A DNA stretch of 64,000 nucleotides from an uncultured Verrucomicrobiota bacterium (GTDB taxonomy: Bacteria; Verrucomicrobiota; Verrucomicrobiia; Limisphaerales; UBA9464). Shown in pieces: positions 10,040-20,694 of this stretch; the first letter of the stretch is position 1; every line of letters starts with the position of its first letter. The notes below the pieces were generated by a model, which saw only the letters and a list, made by a program, of their open reading frames with translations, was not told the origin of the DNA and searched no databases. The position numbers were made by a program, and so were the translations under genes. The stretch spans positions 25,837-89,836 of the forward strand of contig CAIWVP010000191.1 in the NCBI GenBank assembly GCA_903916195.1. The letters are read 5' to 3'.

Positions 10040-10218
10040 CGGGATCGGCGATCGGAGCCGGAGACCAGACGTCTGGACCGGGCGGATTCGTCACGAAACT
10101 TCCCGGAGAAATCCGGAGAGTTCAAGCCGGGCATCGGCCGGATCGCAGATCCGCGGGACCACCCACGGGGCGCAGCGCGGCGCCGGGCCCTGTGGAGGCC
10201 GATCCGTACCGCGTCGTC

Positions 10219-12087
10219 CTACTTCGTCGCCCGGGGCTTGGTCGACTCGTCGATCAGGGCGCGGTAATGCTTCGCGACCCAGTTGCCCCACGGGTTCCAG
10301 CGGAGGGATCGGTCGATCAACGCGCTGGCCTCGTTGGTGCGGCCGCGGGTCAGGAAGTTCCAGGCGACGTAGTTGGCGAGCTCCGGGTCGTTCGGTCCGA
10401 GCTTCAGGGCGGCCTCGAAATCGGCGGCCGCCGCGTTGGTGTCGCCCACCCAATAGCGCGTGCGCGCCAACGTGAGCCGGGCGCGGGCGTCGTGCGGGTC
10501 CAGCGCGACCGACCGCTCGAACCACTGGAGCGCCGCGTTGCCGAGCGTCCGCCAGTCCTGCCCGCCCTCGAAGCTCAGGCGGCGCTGGTTCTCGCCGATG
10601 CGGAACGCGGTCGACGCGTTGTCGGGCGCGATGGTGGCGGCGCTCGCGAGGTCGGCGATGAGCTCGGGGGTGATCGCGCGGGCGCTGTCGGCCCGGTTCA
10701 GGAAGATGCCTTCGCGGGCCACGTTCGCCATGGCGGGGACCATCCACGCCAAAGCGGCGATGCCCGCGACCGTCACGACGGTACGGTTCCACCAGCGTCC
10801 GCTCATCCAGAACCGCTCGGTGGCGTAGCGGATGTTGGACGCGAGCAACCCGGACAGCACGGCGGCGAGCGCGGCGATGGCCGGGATGTGCATGTTGAAG
10901 TCGACGAAGCAATGGAACGCCAGCGCCGCGAGTCCGATCGAAGCGCCCGTGAAGAACGCGGTGCGGTTGCTGGCCTTCCAGCCGAGATCGGATCCGCGCT
11001 CGACGTACCTGCTGGTCTTCACCGCGCCCCAGAGGAAGACGCCCGCGGAGGCGACGACGATGAGGGCGCCGGCCAGGCCGTAGTCGACGAGCAGATTGAG
11101 GTACTCGTTGTGCACCCAGCCGGGATCGACCTGGAGCGGCGCCGGCCGATAGGCGGGGAAGCGCGGGTCGAACTGGGCGGGCCCGACACCGAGCCACGGG
11201 TTGTCGCGCCACATCTGCCAGGCCGGCCTCCAGATCCAGATGCGGGACGAACCGGCGTCGATGTTGTCGGTGGCACCGACGTTCTCGATGCGGGCGCGGG
11301 CCTTGTCGACGTTCCGCAGGAAATACACCCCGGAGCAGAGCAGCAGCGCGGTGAAGACCAGCAGCGGGATGCGCAACTCGCGCCGCCGCCAGAGCATCCA
11401 TCCGAGCAGCAGGAACAGCGCGACGACCGCGGCCGCCCAGCCGCCGCGCGACATGGTCACGGCGATGCCGCCCAGCATCATCAGCGCGGCGTAGCCATGG
11501 AGGACCTTCACCACCGGCTTCTCGCGGCCGATGAAGACCTGGGTGACCGACAGCGGGAAGATGGCGACGAGGAACGCGGCGAGGTGGTTCGGGTTCACGA
11601 ACGTGCCGCCGGCACGTTTCAGGTAGCCGGGCGGCTGCTCCAGCCACAGCACGCGATCGGATTGGCCGAGCAACTGCACGATGGCGTAGCCGGCGATCAC
11701 GCATCCCAGTGCCGCGAAGGCGTGCACCGCCCATTGCGTCGTCTCCTGACGGTGCAGGTTCTGGAGCGTCAGCACGAAGATGAGCGCGAACGAGGCGATC
11801 TGGAGCAGCTCCATCCGCGCCGGATACACGACATCCACCTGCGTCGCCCGCCAGGCCGCGTAGCCGATGAAGGCGAGCCCCGGCCAGATGACCGGGTGGA
11901 GCAGGAGACGGTGAGAGCGGTCGAGCCAGAAGCGCGCGAGCCAGAACGGCAGCGCGACGGCGGCGATGCCCACGAGCTCGGGGTTGCGCGCGCCGCCGAA
12001 CAGCACGGCGCTCACCGCCACCAGCAGCAACACGAGCGCGGCGATGGCCCGCTCACAGAAATCATCCCACTGGCTAGTTCCCCACAT
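10219..12087 (-). CDS. O-antigen ligase family protein with C-terminal tetratricopeptide-like region
   Basis: Multiple TM helices, GTFVNPNHLAAFLV motif, C-terminal TPR-like ARLTLARTRYWVGDTNAAAADFEAALKLGPNDPE. Confidence 0.75.
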   Translation of the reverse strand: MWGTSQWDDFCERAIAALVLLLVAVSAVLFGGARNPELVGIAAVALPFWLARFWLDRSHRLLLHPVIWPGLAFIGYAAWRATQVDVVYPARMELLQIASFALIFVLTLQNLHRQETTQWAVHAFAALGCVIAGYAIVQLLGQSDRVLWLEQPPGYLKRAGGTFVNPNHLAAFLVAIFPLSVTQVFIGREKPVVKVLHGYAALMMLGGIAVTMSRGGWAAAVVALFLLLGWMLWRRRELRIPLLVFTALLLCSGVYFLRNVDKARARIENVGATDNIDAGSSRIWIWRPAWQMWRDNPWLGVGPAQFDPRFPAYRPAPLQVDPGWVHNEYLNLLVDYGLAGALIVVASAGVFLWGAVKTSRYVERGSDLGWKASNRTAFFTGASIGLAALAFHCFVDFNMHIPAIAALAAVLSGLLASNIRYATERFWMSGRWWNRTVVTVAGIAALAWMVPAMANVAREGIFLNRADSARAITPELIADLASAATIAPDNASTAFRIGENQRRLSFEGGQDWRTLGNAALQWFERSVALDPHDARARLTLARTRYWVGDTNAAAADFEAALKLGPNDPELANYVAWNFLTRGRTNEASALIDRSLRWNPWGNWVAKHYRALIDESTKPRATK

Positions 12088-12736
12088 CCAAGTTGCGGAC
12101 GCTACGGCAGCAGCCGCGACGGACGGAAGGGAGAACTCCGATGGTTTTGGTGCGGTCTCGCGACGTCATCCGGCAGCGCCGATGTCGCGCCGGGCGATGC
12201 GTCGCTGGATAGGATGCTTAGGTGGCGAAACGGTCGGCACGGTGGGACACGAATGAAAGAAGCAGGCCGATGGGGAGCAATCGATCCGGTTGCGGCGCCG
12301 ACATGTGGCCGGTCTCGCCTTCCCCTGATCGATGCATCGTGGCCGATGCGCGAAGCGCGCCACATCCTCCCGCAGCCCGACCTGTGCGCCGATGTGGGCA
12401 ACGACCGGTTCCCGGACGGCTTTTTAGACGGGAACCCTTGGCTATCACGGCCTGTCTCGGCCAACGAACCGACCAAGGTCAGGCCGGCGCCGGCGTGGTC
12501 CGCGTCCCTGGCGACTAGGCGGACCGCCAAACGGCATCTCCGAAGCGGGACAGGTCCCCGTGCTCTCCACCGGTCGGACGATGTGGCGAGCGGCAGGCGC
12601 GAAGGCCCATCGGAGTCCTTGTGTCGACGCTCCCCGAAAAAAAGACCGGGGCCCCCTCTGTCACCGCCATCTCTGATCGTATCAAAAACGTTCGTTCCGG
12701 TTGACGCCGCGGCGACCGGATCCGCACGCTGGACCG

Positions 12737-14266
12737 ATGCTCGCCCAGATCGCTTCCGCCGCCGTCCAAGGCATCGAAGCATGGCCGGTCGAGGTCGAGG
12801 TGGACGCGAACTTCGGGCAGACCAACATCGTCATCGTCGGCCTGCCCGACGCCGCGGTGAAGGAGTCCCGCGACCGCACGCTCACCGCGCTCACCAACTC
12901 GGGCTTCCGGTTCCCGATGGGCCGCACGACCATCAACCTGGCGCCCGCCGACGTCCGCAAGGAGGGGCCCAGCTTCGACCTGCCCATCGCGCTCGGCATC
13001 CTCGCGGCGAGCGAACAGATCGAGCCGGCCGGTCGTTCGCTCCAAGAATATGTCATCGTCGGCGAACTGGCGCTGACGGGCGCGGTCCGACCGGTGAAGG
13101 GCGTGTTGCCGATCGCGCTCCATGCGAAGGCGGCGGGCAAACGCGGCGTGCTCGTGCCGCGCGAGAACGCCGCCGAGGCCGCGGTGGTGGCGGGCCTCGA
13201 CGTCATCCCGGTCCAGAACCTCCGCGAGGCCGCGCTGTTCCTCGAAGGCACGGTGATCATCGCGCCGCTGAAGGTGGACACCACGGCGTTGTTCAACCAG
13301 TTGCCGCCCGACGACGTGGACATGGCCGACGTGAAAGGCCAGGAGTCGGTGAAGCGGGCCCTCGAGATCGCCGCGGCCGGCGGACACAACTTGTTGCTCA
13401 TCGGTCCGCCGGGCACGGGCAAGAGCATGCTGGCCAAGCGGCTCGCGACCATCCTGCCGCCGCTCACCTTGGACGAGGCGCTGGAGACGACGAAGATCCA
13501 TAGCATCGCAGGGCAGCTGGCGGCCGGCCAGGGACTGGTCACGACGCGCCCGTTCCGCGCGCCGCACCACACCGCGAGCGACGCCGGTCTCCTGGGCGGA
13601 GGCATCAACCCTTCGCCCGGGGAGATCTCGCTGGTGCACCACGGCGTCCTGTTCCTCGACGAGTTGCCCGAGTTCAAGCGCAGCGTGCTGGAGACGATGC
13701 GCCAACCGCTCGAGGAAGGACGCGTCACCATCTCGCGCGCCGCCGGCACGATGACCTTCCCTTCGCAGTTCATGTTGATCGCCGCGATGAACCCGACGCC
13801 GGACGGCAAGATGCCGCACGAGAGCAAGTCGTCGCCGCGGGAGATCCAGAACTATCTCGGGCGCATCTCCGGACCATTGCTCGACCGCATCGACCTGCAC
13901 GTCGAGGTGCCGGCCGTGAAGTTCGCCGCGCTGACCCAAGCGGCGCCGGGCGAATCCAGCGCGATCATCCGTCCGCGGGTCGTCGCGGCGCGCGAGCGGC
14001 AACAGGCGCGCTTCGCCGGACGCAAGATCTCTTGCAACGCCCGCATGGCCACGCGCGAGCTGAAGGAGTTCGTGCCGCTCGATGGATCCACGCTCGACAT
14101 GCTGAAGAACGCGATGACGGAGCTGAACCTTTCCGCCCGCGCCTACGACCGCATCCTCAAGGTCGCCCTCACCATCGCCGATCTCGCCGGCCGCGACACG
14201 GTGAACCACGAGGATGTCTTCGAAGCCATCCAGTACCGCTCGCTCGACCGCCAGCTTTGGGGATGA
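12737..14266 (+). CDS. comM: YifB family Mg chelatase-like AAA ATPase
   Basis: MLAQIASAAVQGIEAWPVEVEVDANFG...; GPPGTGKSMLA Walker A; FRAPHHTASDAGLLGGG; canonical YifB/ComM layout. ATG at 12737. Confidence 0.92.
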   Translation: MLAQIASAAVQGIEAWPVEVEVDANFGQTNIVIVGLPDAAVKESRDRTLTALTNSGFRFPMGRTTINLAPADVRKEGPSFDLPIALGILAASEQIEPAGRSLQEYVIVGELALTGAVRPVKGVLPIALHAKAAGKRGVLVPRENAAEAAVVAGLDVIPVQNLREAALFLEGTVIIAPLKVDTTALFNQLPPDDVDMADVKGQESVKRALEIAAAGGHNLLLIGPPGTGKSMLAKRLATILPPLTLDEALETTKIHSIAGQLAAGQGLVTTRPFRAPHHTASDAGLLGGGINPSPGEISLVHHGVLFLDELPEFKRSVLETMRQPLEEGRVTISRAAGTMTFPSQFMLIAAMNPTPDGKMPHESKSSPREIQNYLGRISGPLLDRIDLHVEVPAVKFAALTQAAPGESSAIIRPRVVAARERQQARFAGRKISCNARMATRELKEFVPLDGSTLDMLKNAMTELNLSARAYDRILKVALTIADLAGRDTVNHEDVFEAIQYRSLDRQLWG

Positions 14267-14325
14267 ACGTGCCGGCCCGTGAAAGGCCTCCGACGGGGCT
14301 CCATCTCCAGGAGCGCACGGCCCCC

Positions 14326-15594
14326 TCACGCGCCGAGCTGCGCCTTGCCGAGCTCACCGCTGGCGCGGGCGTGGCGGCCGTACACCCATTCGAACACGGG
14401 TGACGCCATCAACGTGGTGACCACCGCCATCACGACCATGATGGAGAACAGCGGGGCGTGGATGACGCCTTTCTGGAGACCGATGTTGAGGATGATCAGC
14501 TCCATCAGGCCCCGGGCGTTCATCAGGGCGCCCACCGCCATGGCCGTCCGGTTGTCCTCTCCGCTGAAGCGGGCGGCGGCCCAGCAGGCGACGCCTTTGC
14601 CGAGGCACGACACCACCAGCACCACCAGCGCGATGAGCGCGAGCTGCGGGCTGTCGACGAGGTCGAGCCGGGTGTTGAGACCTGAGTAGGTGAAGAACAT
14701 CGGAAGGAGGAAGACGACGGCGAACGGCTCGAGCTGCCGTTGCAGCTCCTTGGCGAACAGACCGCGCGGCATCGCCACCCCGAGCAAGAAGCCGCCGAAC
14801 ACGGCGTGGATCCCGATGGCGTCGGTCACCCAGCAGCAGAGGCAGAAGAGCATCAGCACCGATGCGAGCATCGTCGGCGTCAGCTTGCCCTCGCGCTCGG
14901 TGGCGGTCCCGAGACGGGAGAGCAGCTTCCGGCCGACGGTCACCATGAAGAGCCCGTAGCCGAGCCCGCCCGCGATGGCGAGCACCGCCGTGGACGCCCC
15001 GCCGCCGAAGCTGGCGAGCACGATCGCCAGCACGCACCAGGCGGCGGCGTCGTCGATCGACCCGGCCGCCAACGCGAGCGTGCCGAGCGAGGTGCCGGTG
15101 AGCCCGCGTTCGTAGATGATGCGCGCGAGCATCGGGAACGCGGTGATGGACATCGCCGCCCCGAGGAACAGCATCGCCTCGAAGCGCGTCGCCTTGTCGG
15201 AGAAGAGCCCGGGCACCTTGAGCAGCCAGAGAGCCAGCCCGCCGCCGAGGATGAACGGAACGACCATCCCGGAGATCGACACCGCCATCGCGCTACGGAG
15301 GCGGCTCGTGAACAGGTCGGTCCGGAACCCGACCCCGACGAGGAACATGTAGAGCCCGACTCCGAGCTGCGAACCGACGTAGAGGATGTCCAGCGACGCC
15401 TTCGGGAAGATCATCGCCTGGACCTGCGGGAAGAAGAGCCCGAGCAGCGACGGTCCCATCAGCACGCCCGCGATCATCTCGCCGACCACTTGCGGCTGCC
15501 CGACGCGACGCGCCAGATATCCGACGCAGCGGCACACCGCGAGGATGACCGCCATCTGGAGGAAGAAAGCCACGGAGAGCTGAGCTTTGGACAT
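14326..15594 (-). CDS. cation:proton antiporter (CPA2 family)
   Basis: 12-13 TM helices; GQPQVVGEMIAGVLMGPSLLG; SIDDAAAWCVLAIVLA. Confidence 0.88.
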   Translation of the reverse strand: MSKAQLSVAFFLQMAVILAVCRCVGYLARRVGQPQVVGEMIAGVLMGPSLLGLFFPQVQAMIFPKASLDILYVGSQLGVGLYMFLVGVGFRTDLFTSRLRSAMAVSISGMVVPFILGGGLALWLLKVPGLFSDKATRFEAMLFLGAAMSITAFPMLARIIYERGLTGTSLGTLALAAGSIDDAAAWCVLAIVLASFGGGASTAVLAIAGGLGYGLFMVTVGRKLLSRLGTATEREGKLTPTMLASVLMLFCLCCWVTDAIGIHAVFGGFLLGVAMPRGLFAKELQRQLEPFAVVFLLPMFFTYSGLNTRLDLVDSPQLALIALVVLVVSCLGKGVACWAAARFSGEDNRTAMAVGALMNARGLMELIILNIGLQKGVIHAPLFSIMVVMAVVTTLMASPVFEWVYGRHARASGELGKAQLGA

Positions 15595-15839
15595 GTTACG
15601 CGTGCGTATTAATTCCCCAAGCGCCTTTCCGTCAACCTTCGTGGCGGATCAAGGGGCGGATCGCTTGCGAGGGCGGGCGGTTTGTGGAAGACGGCGGGAC
15701 GTCCGCTTGGCTTGGTCATGCGGCGGCCCCAGCAAAAAATGGACGGTGGCCACCGCGGCCGGCGCAGAGCAGCCCAACGATACCCGGTCAAGTCGTTGTC
15801 GGTGGTGCCGGAGGACAGCGGCAAGCGGTCTGGCATGAC

Positions 15840-16050
15840 GGCCAGGAACTGGCGGGGGTGGAATACCATCGGGAGGGCTTTCCAGTCGGACTGCTGGCGC
15901 CGTCGGGCCGCAGCGGACGCCGGCATCGGGCCGGGGTCTGTCTGCGCGGCCTGCTGTTGGAAAGCGAACGGCAGTCCATCGAGACGACAGCTGGCCGGAC
16001 CGAGGGTACGGACGCGCAAGCCTCGCGCCAGTTCATCGGGCAGATCCGCG
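15840..16050 (+). pseudogene. degenerate IS701/DDE-type transposase N-terminal fragment
   Basis: Frame of ORF 15684-16151: VCLRGLLLESERQSIETTAGRTEGTDAQASRQFIGQ resembles YLRGLLL-ERKSIEP-A-R-...-QALRQFVGQ of IS701-type transposases; similarity is lost on both sides. Confidence 0.5.
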
Positions 16051-16147
16051 GGCGGTGGTGCCGGGCTCGCGGCGCCGTTCGCGATAGCCGAGACCAAGAA
16101 ACGGGGTCCTCACGATTTGCCATTGCTCACAAGCTTGGTAGTTTCAC

Positions 16148-16585
16148 ATGAAGATGATTCCGGAGAAGGCTTTTGCTGGCTTGTTGCAACTGGACGAGCG
16201 GTGGGCGGTGCTTGCCGCCGAGTATGAGACTGAACCAGCGGATCGGTTTCTGATCGTGGTCCGTGAGACCGAGAAACTTTGGCCGGGGCTCCGCTGCCCG
16301 GATGCGAAGTGCGGCGGCCGGGTCGTGTGCCATGATCACGCCGGACCCAGAACTTGGCGTCACCTCGATGGGTTTGGAAAGCGGACCGAGATTCTGTGCG
16401 CCCTGCCTCGGCCCCGCTGCAAAGGATGCGAGAAGGTGTGGACGGTGACGCCGCCTTGGCAGAGCAAGAGCAAGCACTTCACCAAGGACTTCGAGGCGTT
16501 TTGCCTGGCCCTGCTGCGCGAGATGCCGGTGACGCGTGCCGTGGGCATCCTGGGCGAGACCGATACCCGGCTCGGGCGCATGTAG
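16148..16585 (+). pseudogene. truncated ISL3-family transposase (N-terminal zinc finger/HTH only)
   Basis: CPDAKCGGRVVCHDH...CALPRPRCKGCEKVWTVTPPWQSKSKHFTKDFEAFCLALLREMPVTRAVGILGETDTRLGRM*; ends where full-length ISL3 proteins enter the DDE domain. Confidence 0.7.
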
Positions 16586-16705
16586 AAAACCCCGTGTTTT
16601 CATCAGAGCCGGCGCGACTCTGCCCCGTTTGCCTTGTCCGCCACTTTTGACCCGCCCGTCCGCCGCCCGGCTTTACTTCGATCCCGGCCTCCGTATTTTT
16701 GCGGC

Positions 16706-17014
16706 GTGGAACTCACCGTCGATTCTTTCCGGGCCGAGTTGGCGGTCGCACTCAAGAGCTATGACCGCCACGTCGTGTGCTTGGAGAAGCTTCCCGATGA
16801 TTGCGAGGCCGCGCTCCGGTCGCTCCTGCAGAAGGCTATCAACGCCTATCTGGCCCGCGGCGCCGACATGCGCCACGGCATCGCGCTCGACCGCCACGTC
16901 ACGGTGATCCTCAGCCAGACCGAAGGGCAACGGCCGCTCTGCGGCATCTATTTCAACCTCCACTCGCCCTACAGCAAGAAGCCCGCGGCCAAGCTGGACC
17001 GCGAGCACGCCTGA
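16706..17014 (+). CDS. hypothetical protein
   Basis: GTG start at 16706 (VELTVDSFRAELAVALKSYDRH...); plausible coding composition; no family recognised. Confidence 0.55.
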   Translation: MELTVDSFRAELAVALKSYDRHVVCLEKLPDDCEAALRSLLQKAINAYLARGADMRHGIALDRHVTVILSQTEGQRPLCGIYFNLHSPYSKKPAAKLDREHA

Positions 17015-17043
17015 CCGGTCCTTCGGACCGGCGCCCCGCCGGA

Positions 17044-17775
17044 TCATGCGATCCGCACTCCGCGGCGCACCGTCACCTCGGAACCTTCGGCCAAGAACGC
17101 CGACGAAGGCCGGCCTTCGAGGCAACGGGAGAACTCCTTCCCGTAGAGCCCCGCGACGTCGCAATCGAGCACCGCCTCGCGGGTCTCTTGGACCCGCCAG
17201 CGAGGATGCTCGACGCGATACTCCAGCGTCGGGCCGCCCGGTCGCGAATTGTAGCCCCAATAGTGCTCGGTGATGAACTCCGCCTCCGACCCGTCCTGGA
17301 GCGGCCGTGCGGCGCCGCAGGTCACGACCTTGAGCCGGTTGTCCCTCCCACCCGATCGCCATCCGTACTCCGCCGCCCCGACCCGGCCGGCCGTCGCGTC
17401 GATCCGGTGCGACATCGGCAGCGCGATGTACGGCTCGTTGTACAAGGTGCGGGCGACCATCGCGATCGCGGCGCGCGGGACGATCTCCTTGATGAACACC
17501 ACGCCGCGCCGCCAGCCGTCCTCGGCCTTCCGACGGACGTAGAAGCGGAGGTTCACCTCCTCGAAATCTTGGTGGAACGGGACGGGCCACCCCAGCACGC
17601 GCGTCCGCAGGAACAAGAACCCCACGACCGAGACGAAGATTTTTCCGTCCCACGGATCCAACTCGGTCCCGGGGGGGACGAACCGGTCGAGCAACGCCGG
17701 TTCGACCTCATAATTCAGCATCGCGAGATGCCTCCACTCCGCGGTCAGGAAGACGCCCGGGATCAGTCCGCTCAT
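17044..17775 (-). CDS. DUF2071/YqjF family protein
   Basis: MSGLIPGVFLTAEWRHLAMLNYEVEPALLDRFVPPGTELDPWDGKIFVSVVGFLFLRTRVLGWPVPFHQDFEEVNLRFYV is typical of DUF2071. Confidence 0.85.
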   Translation of the reverse strand: MSGLIPGVFLTAEWRHLAMLNYEVEPALLDRFVPPGTELDPWDGKIFVSVVGFLFLRTRVLGWPVPFHQDFEEVNLRFYVRRKAEDGWRRGVVFIKEIVPRAAIAMVARTLYNEPYIALPMSHRIDATAGRVGAAEYGWRSGGRDNRLKVVTCGAARPLQDGSEAEFITEHYWGYNSRPGGPTLEYRVEHPRWRVQETREAVLDCDVAGLYGKEFSRCLEGRPSSAFLAEGSEVTVRRGVRIA

Positions 17776-18146
17776 CGGATACCTATAGTGTGGCCCCGGA
17801 CCACGGCAAATCGTCCGCGACGGCATGGGTGGACGCTTCGCAGGGACGACATGCGCCGCGGCATCGGAAGCCGCCGAGGATCCCGCCCCGGCCGGGTCCT
17901 GCCATCTCGGAGCGCGGGGGCGGGGTCACCACCTCCATGACCGGTTGCCCGACCGGGACAGGGGGGCGCGCGGATCCGACGGCCGCCGGACCGCTTGAGG
18001 GACCAGTTGACTTCGTCGTGTCCCAAGGGTTCGGTCCTCCCACGTCCATCCGATGCCTGCGGCCGCGCCGGAGCCCGTCGAGCCCACCCGATGAACTCGG
18101 CCCGAAGCCTGCTAAGCTGGGCCCAACATCCATCCTTCGCGCAGCG

Positions 18147-20657
18147 ATGAAAAAAACCTCTGCCCTTTTTCCCCGTATCGCCCTCTTGGTGATGTCCGGT
18201 GCCCTCGTCTCTTGGATGGCCGCCGCCATCGACGCGCCGATCATCACCGGGATCTCGGCCGAGCCCGGCCGGGTCACGCTCGGGTTCGCTCCATACCCCG
18301 CGACCGTGGAATACCAGATCGAGCGGGCCGACGCGCTCGGACAACCCTACCGGCCGGACACCACAGGTTTCTTGGACGGGTTCGGATGGACCGGCCTGGC
18401 CTCCGCGCCCGGCGACGGTTTCTTCCGGGTGAACGCCCGGGTCCTGACGCCGGATGCGCTGCTCGCGACCACCCTGTTGCAGCGGATCGCCTACGGCCCG
18501 TCACCGGACGACCTGGCCCGTGTCCGGGCGATCGGACCGGATGCCTACATCGCCGAACAATTGGCGCCCGAGACGATCACCGAGGACATCGACTCCGCGG
18601 TCATCACGCCGAGCTGGCGCAAGATGACGGTGACCGGCACGGGTTCGTCCTCGTCGCTGTACATCTATCTCGACGGCCCGGGTGAGGTCTATCTGGACGA
18701 CATCCGGCTCGTCGCGGGCACGGTGGACGACGGCACCAAGGCCAACCTGCTCCGCGACGGCGATTTCGAGACCGCGCTGGGATCGAACTGGATCCTGAGC
18801 CCGAACGTCGCGGGGTCGGCCTTGACGCCCGACGAGGCCCACGGAGGAAGCTTGTCGCTGCACGTGGTCTCCACCGGCGCGGGCAGCTCGCAGAGCACAG
18901 CGGTCTACCAGGCCGTCGCCCCGGCGCTGAACGCCGCCACGAACTACACGTTGAGCTACTGGCACCTCACCTCGCCGACGGTGACGGCGAAGCTGACGGT
19001 GCGCCTTTCCGGCAGCGGGATCACGAGCACCCACGGGCTCGGCGGTGCCGTGGATTCCCCGGCACCGATCTTCGCGAAGCTCAAGGACGGTTCGGCCACG
19101 ATGACCGATCTCCGGGCGTGGCACCTGTTGCACGCCATCCAGTCGCGCAAGCAGCTGACCGAAGTGCTGCGGCAGTTCTGGGAGAACCACTTCGTCACCG
19201 AATACTCCAAGACCCGCGACTACTTCGACAACGCCGGCCTCAGCTCCGATGCGGCCGGCCGCGTGGCCACGCAGCTCGAATCCAAGGAGAACCTCCGCTG
19301 GCGCGCCGCGATGTCGGACCCGAAGGCCACCTTCCACGACATGCTGAAGATCAGCGCCGAGAGCCCGGCGATGATCATCTACCTCGACACCATCAACTCC
19401 AAGGGCAGCGGCACGAGCATCGCCAACGAGAACTTCGCCCGCGAGCTCTGCGAGCTCTTCTGCTTCGGCGTCGACAACGGGTACGACCAGGCGGATATCG
19501 TGCAGATCTCCCGGGTCTGGACCGGCTGGTCCATCCGGTTGGTCGATGCGACACAAGAGTCCAACCCCTTCGCCTTCGTCACCACCAACTATCTCGACCC
19601 CAACGCGATCACCAACAAGACGGCGGTGACCAACCTGGTCGGCGCCTGGTCGTTCAACTACAAGGCGGCCAACCACAACACCGCCCAGAAGAAGATCTTC
19701 TTCAACCATGACGCCAAGGGCGCGGTCACGACCCCGAAGCTCGTGCCGGCCCGGTTCGGCCCGCCGTGGGCCGGCCGCGACTATTCGCTCACCATCCCGG
19801 CCGGAACCGGCAACCCCACCCTCCAGGAGGGCCACACCCTGCTCGGCCACATGGCCGACCAGCCGTTCACGCAGGAGTTCCTCTCCGTGAAGCTCTGCCG
19901 CCTGTTCGTCCACGACGGCTTCGCCATCGGCTACGACTTCACCGACGCCGAGACCACTCCCGAAGAAGAGCTGGTCCACGCCTGCATGCTCGCTTGGGAG
20001 AACCCGTCCAACGGCGGACCGAAAGGCCAGCTCCGCGAGGTCCTGCGGACGATCTTCAGCTCCGCGCTGTTCCGGTCGGACGCGGCGTCGCTGCAGAAGG
20101 TGAAGACGCCGCTCGAGTTCGTCGCCAGCGCCATGCGCGCGCTCCGGGCCCGTCGCGACGACGGCTCCTACACCGTGACGACCGACGGCCGGGAGATCCA
20201 GCCCGTGATGGACCGACTCGGGCGCATGCGGCTCTTCGACCGGATGGAACCGGACGGCTATCCGGAGGACGCCTCCGCATGGATCAGCGCCGGGACCTTG
20301 GCCGAGCGCATCCGCTTCGTGCAGGCGGCGCTCATGCCCGCCGGTATGACCGGCAAATCCGATGTCGGGGCGAGCACCCAGACCGATCCGGTCGGATTGC
20401 TCCGCATCAAGGCACCCGAAGCGATGCGGGACTCCGGCAAGATCGCCGACTACTTCCTCGACCTGCTTTTCCCGGCCGAGGGACAAGCGAACCTCGCGGC
20501 CTTCCGGAAGATCGCCGTCGCGTTCCTCGACACCGCGGACGACGGCACGACGACATCGGCGTTCAGCGCGCTGGCCCCGGGGACCAGCGCCTACGACCTC
20601 CGTCTCCGCGGCATGGTCGCCCTCCTGATGTCGACGCAGCGCTTCCAAGAACAGTGA
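18147..20657 (+). CDS. DUF1800 family protein with inserted CBM-like region
   Basis: Signal peptide from ATG 18147; LRQFWENHFVTEYSK, NENFARELCELFCFGV, FVHDGFAIGYDF; insertion between the N-terminal DUF1800 helix and the WxNHF motif. Confidence 0.85.
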   Translation: MKKTSALFPRIALLVMSGALVSWMAAAIDAPIITGISAEPGRVTLGFAPYPATVEYQIERADALGQPYRPDTTGFLDGFGWTGLASAPGDGFFRVNARVLTPDALLATTLLQRIAYGPSPDDLARVRAIGPDAYIAEQLAPETITEDIDSAVITPSWRKMTVTGTGSSSSLYIYLDGPGEVYLDDIRLVAGTVDDGTKANLLRDGDFETALGSNWILSPNVAGSALTPDEAHGGSLSLHVVSTGAGSSQSTAVYQAVAPALNAATNYTLSYWHLTSPTVTAKLTVRLSGSGITSTHGLGGAVDSPAPIFAKLKDGSATMTDLRAWHLLHAIQSRKQLTEVLRQFWENHFVTEYSKTRDYFDNAGLSSDAAGRVATQLESKENLRWRAAMSDPKATFHDMLKISAESPAMIIYLDTINSKGSGTSIANENFARELCELFCFGVDNGYDQADIVQISRVWTGWSIRLVDATQESNPFAFVTTNYLDPNAITNKTAVTNLVGAWSFNYKAANHNTAQKKIFFNHDAKGAVTTPKLVPARFGPPWAGRDYSLTIPAGTGNPTLQEGHTLLGHMADQPFTQEFLSVKLCRLFVHDGFAIGYDFTDAETTPEEELVHACMLAWENPSNGGPKGQLREVLRTIFSSALFRSDAASLQKVKTPLEFVASAMRALRARRDDGSYTVTTDGREIQPVMDRLGRMRLFDRMEPDGYPEDASAWISAGTLAERIRFVQAALMPAGMTGKSDVGASTQTDPVGLLRIKAPEAMRDSGKIADYFLDLLFPAEGQANLAAFRKIAVAFLDTADDGTTTSAFSALAPGTSAYDLRLRGMVALLMSTQRFQEQ

Positions 20658-20694
20658 ACCGAACCGGCACCGGAAACTTGAAACTGGCCACACC

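Noticed and set aside
7034-10267. 1077-aa plus-strand ORF
   Set aside because: Antisense to the DUF1592-type gene; Arg/Val/His-rich low-complexity translation typical of high-GC antisense frames; no domain motifs.
12088-12736. ORFs between the O-antigen ligase and comM genes (e.g. 12102-12782 -)
   Set aside because: No signal peptide, domain or consistent composition; treated as intergenic.
10192-13503. 1103-aa plus-strand ORF
   Set aside because: Covers the antisense of the O-antigen ligase gene and an alternate frame of comM; composition is Arg/Gly/Pro/His-rich with no recognisable domain.
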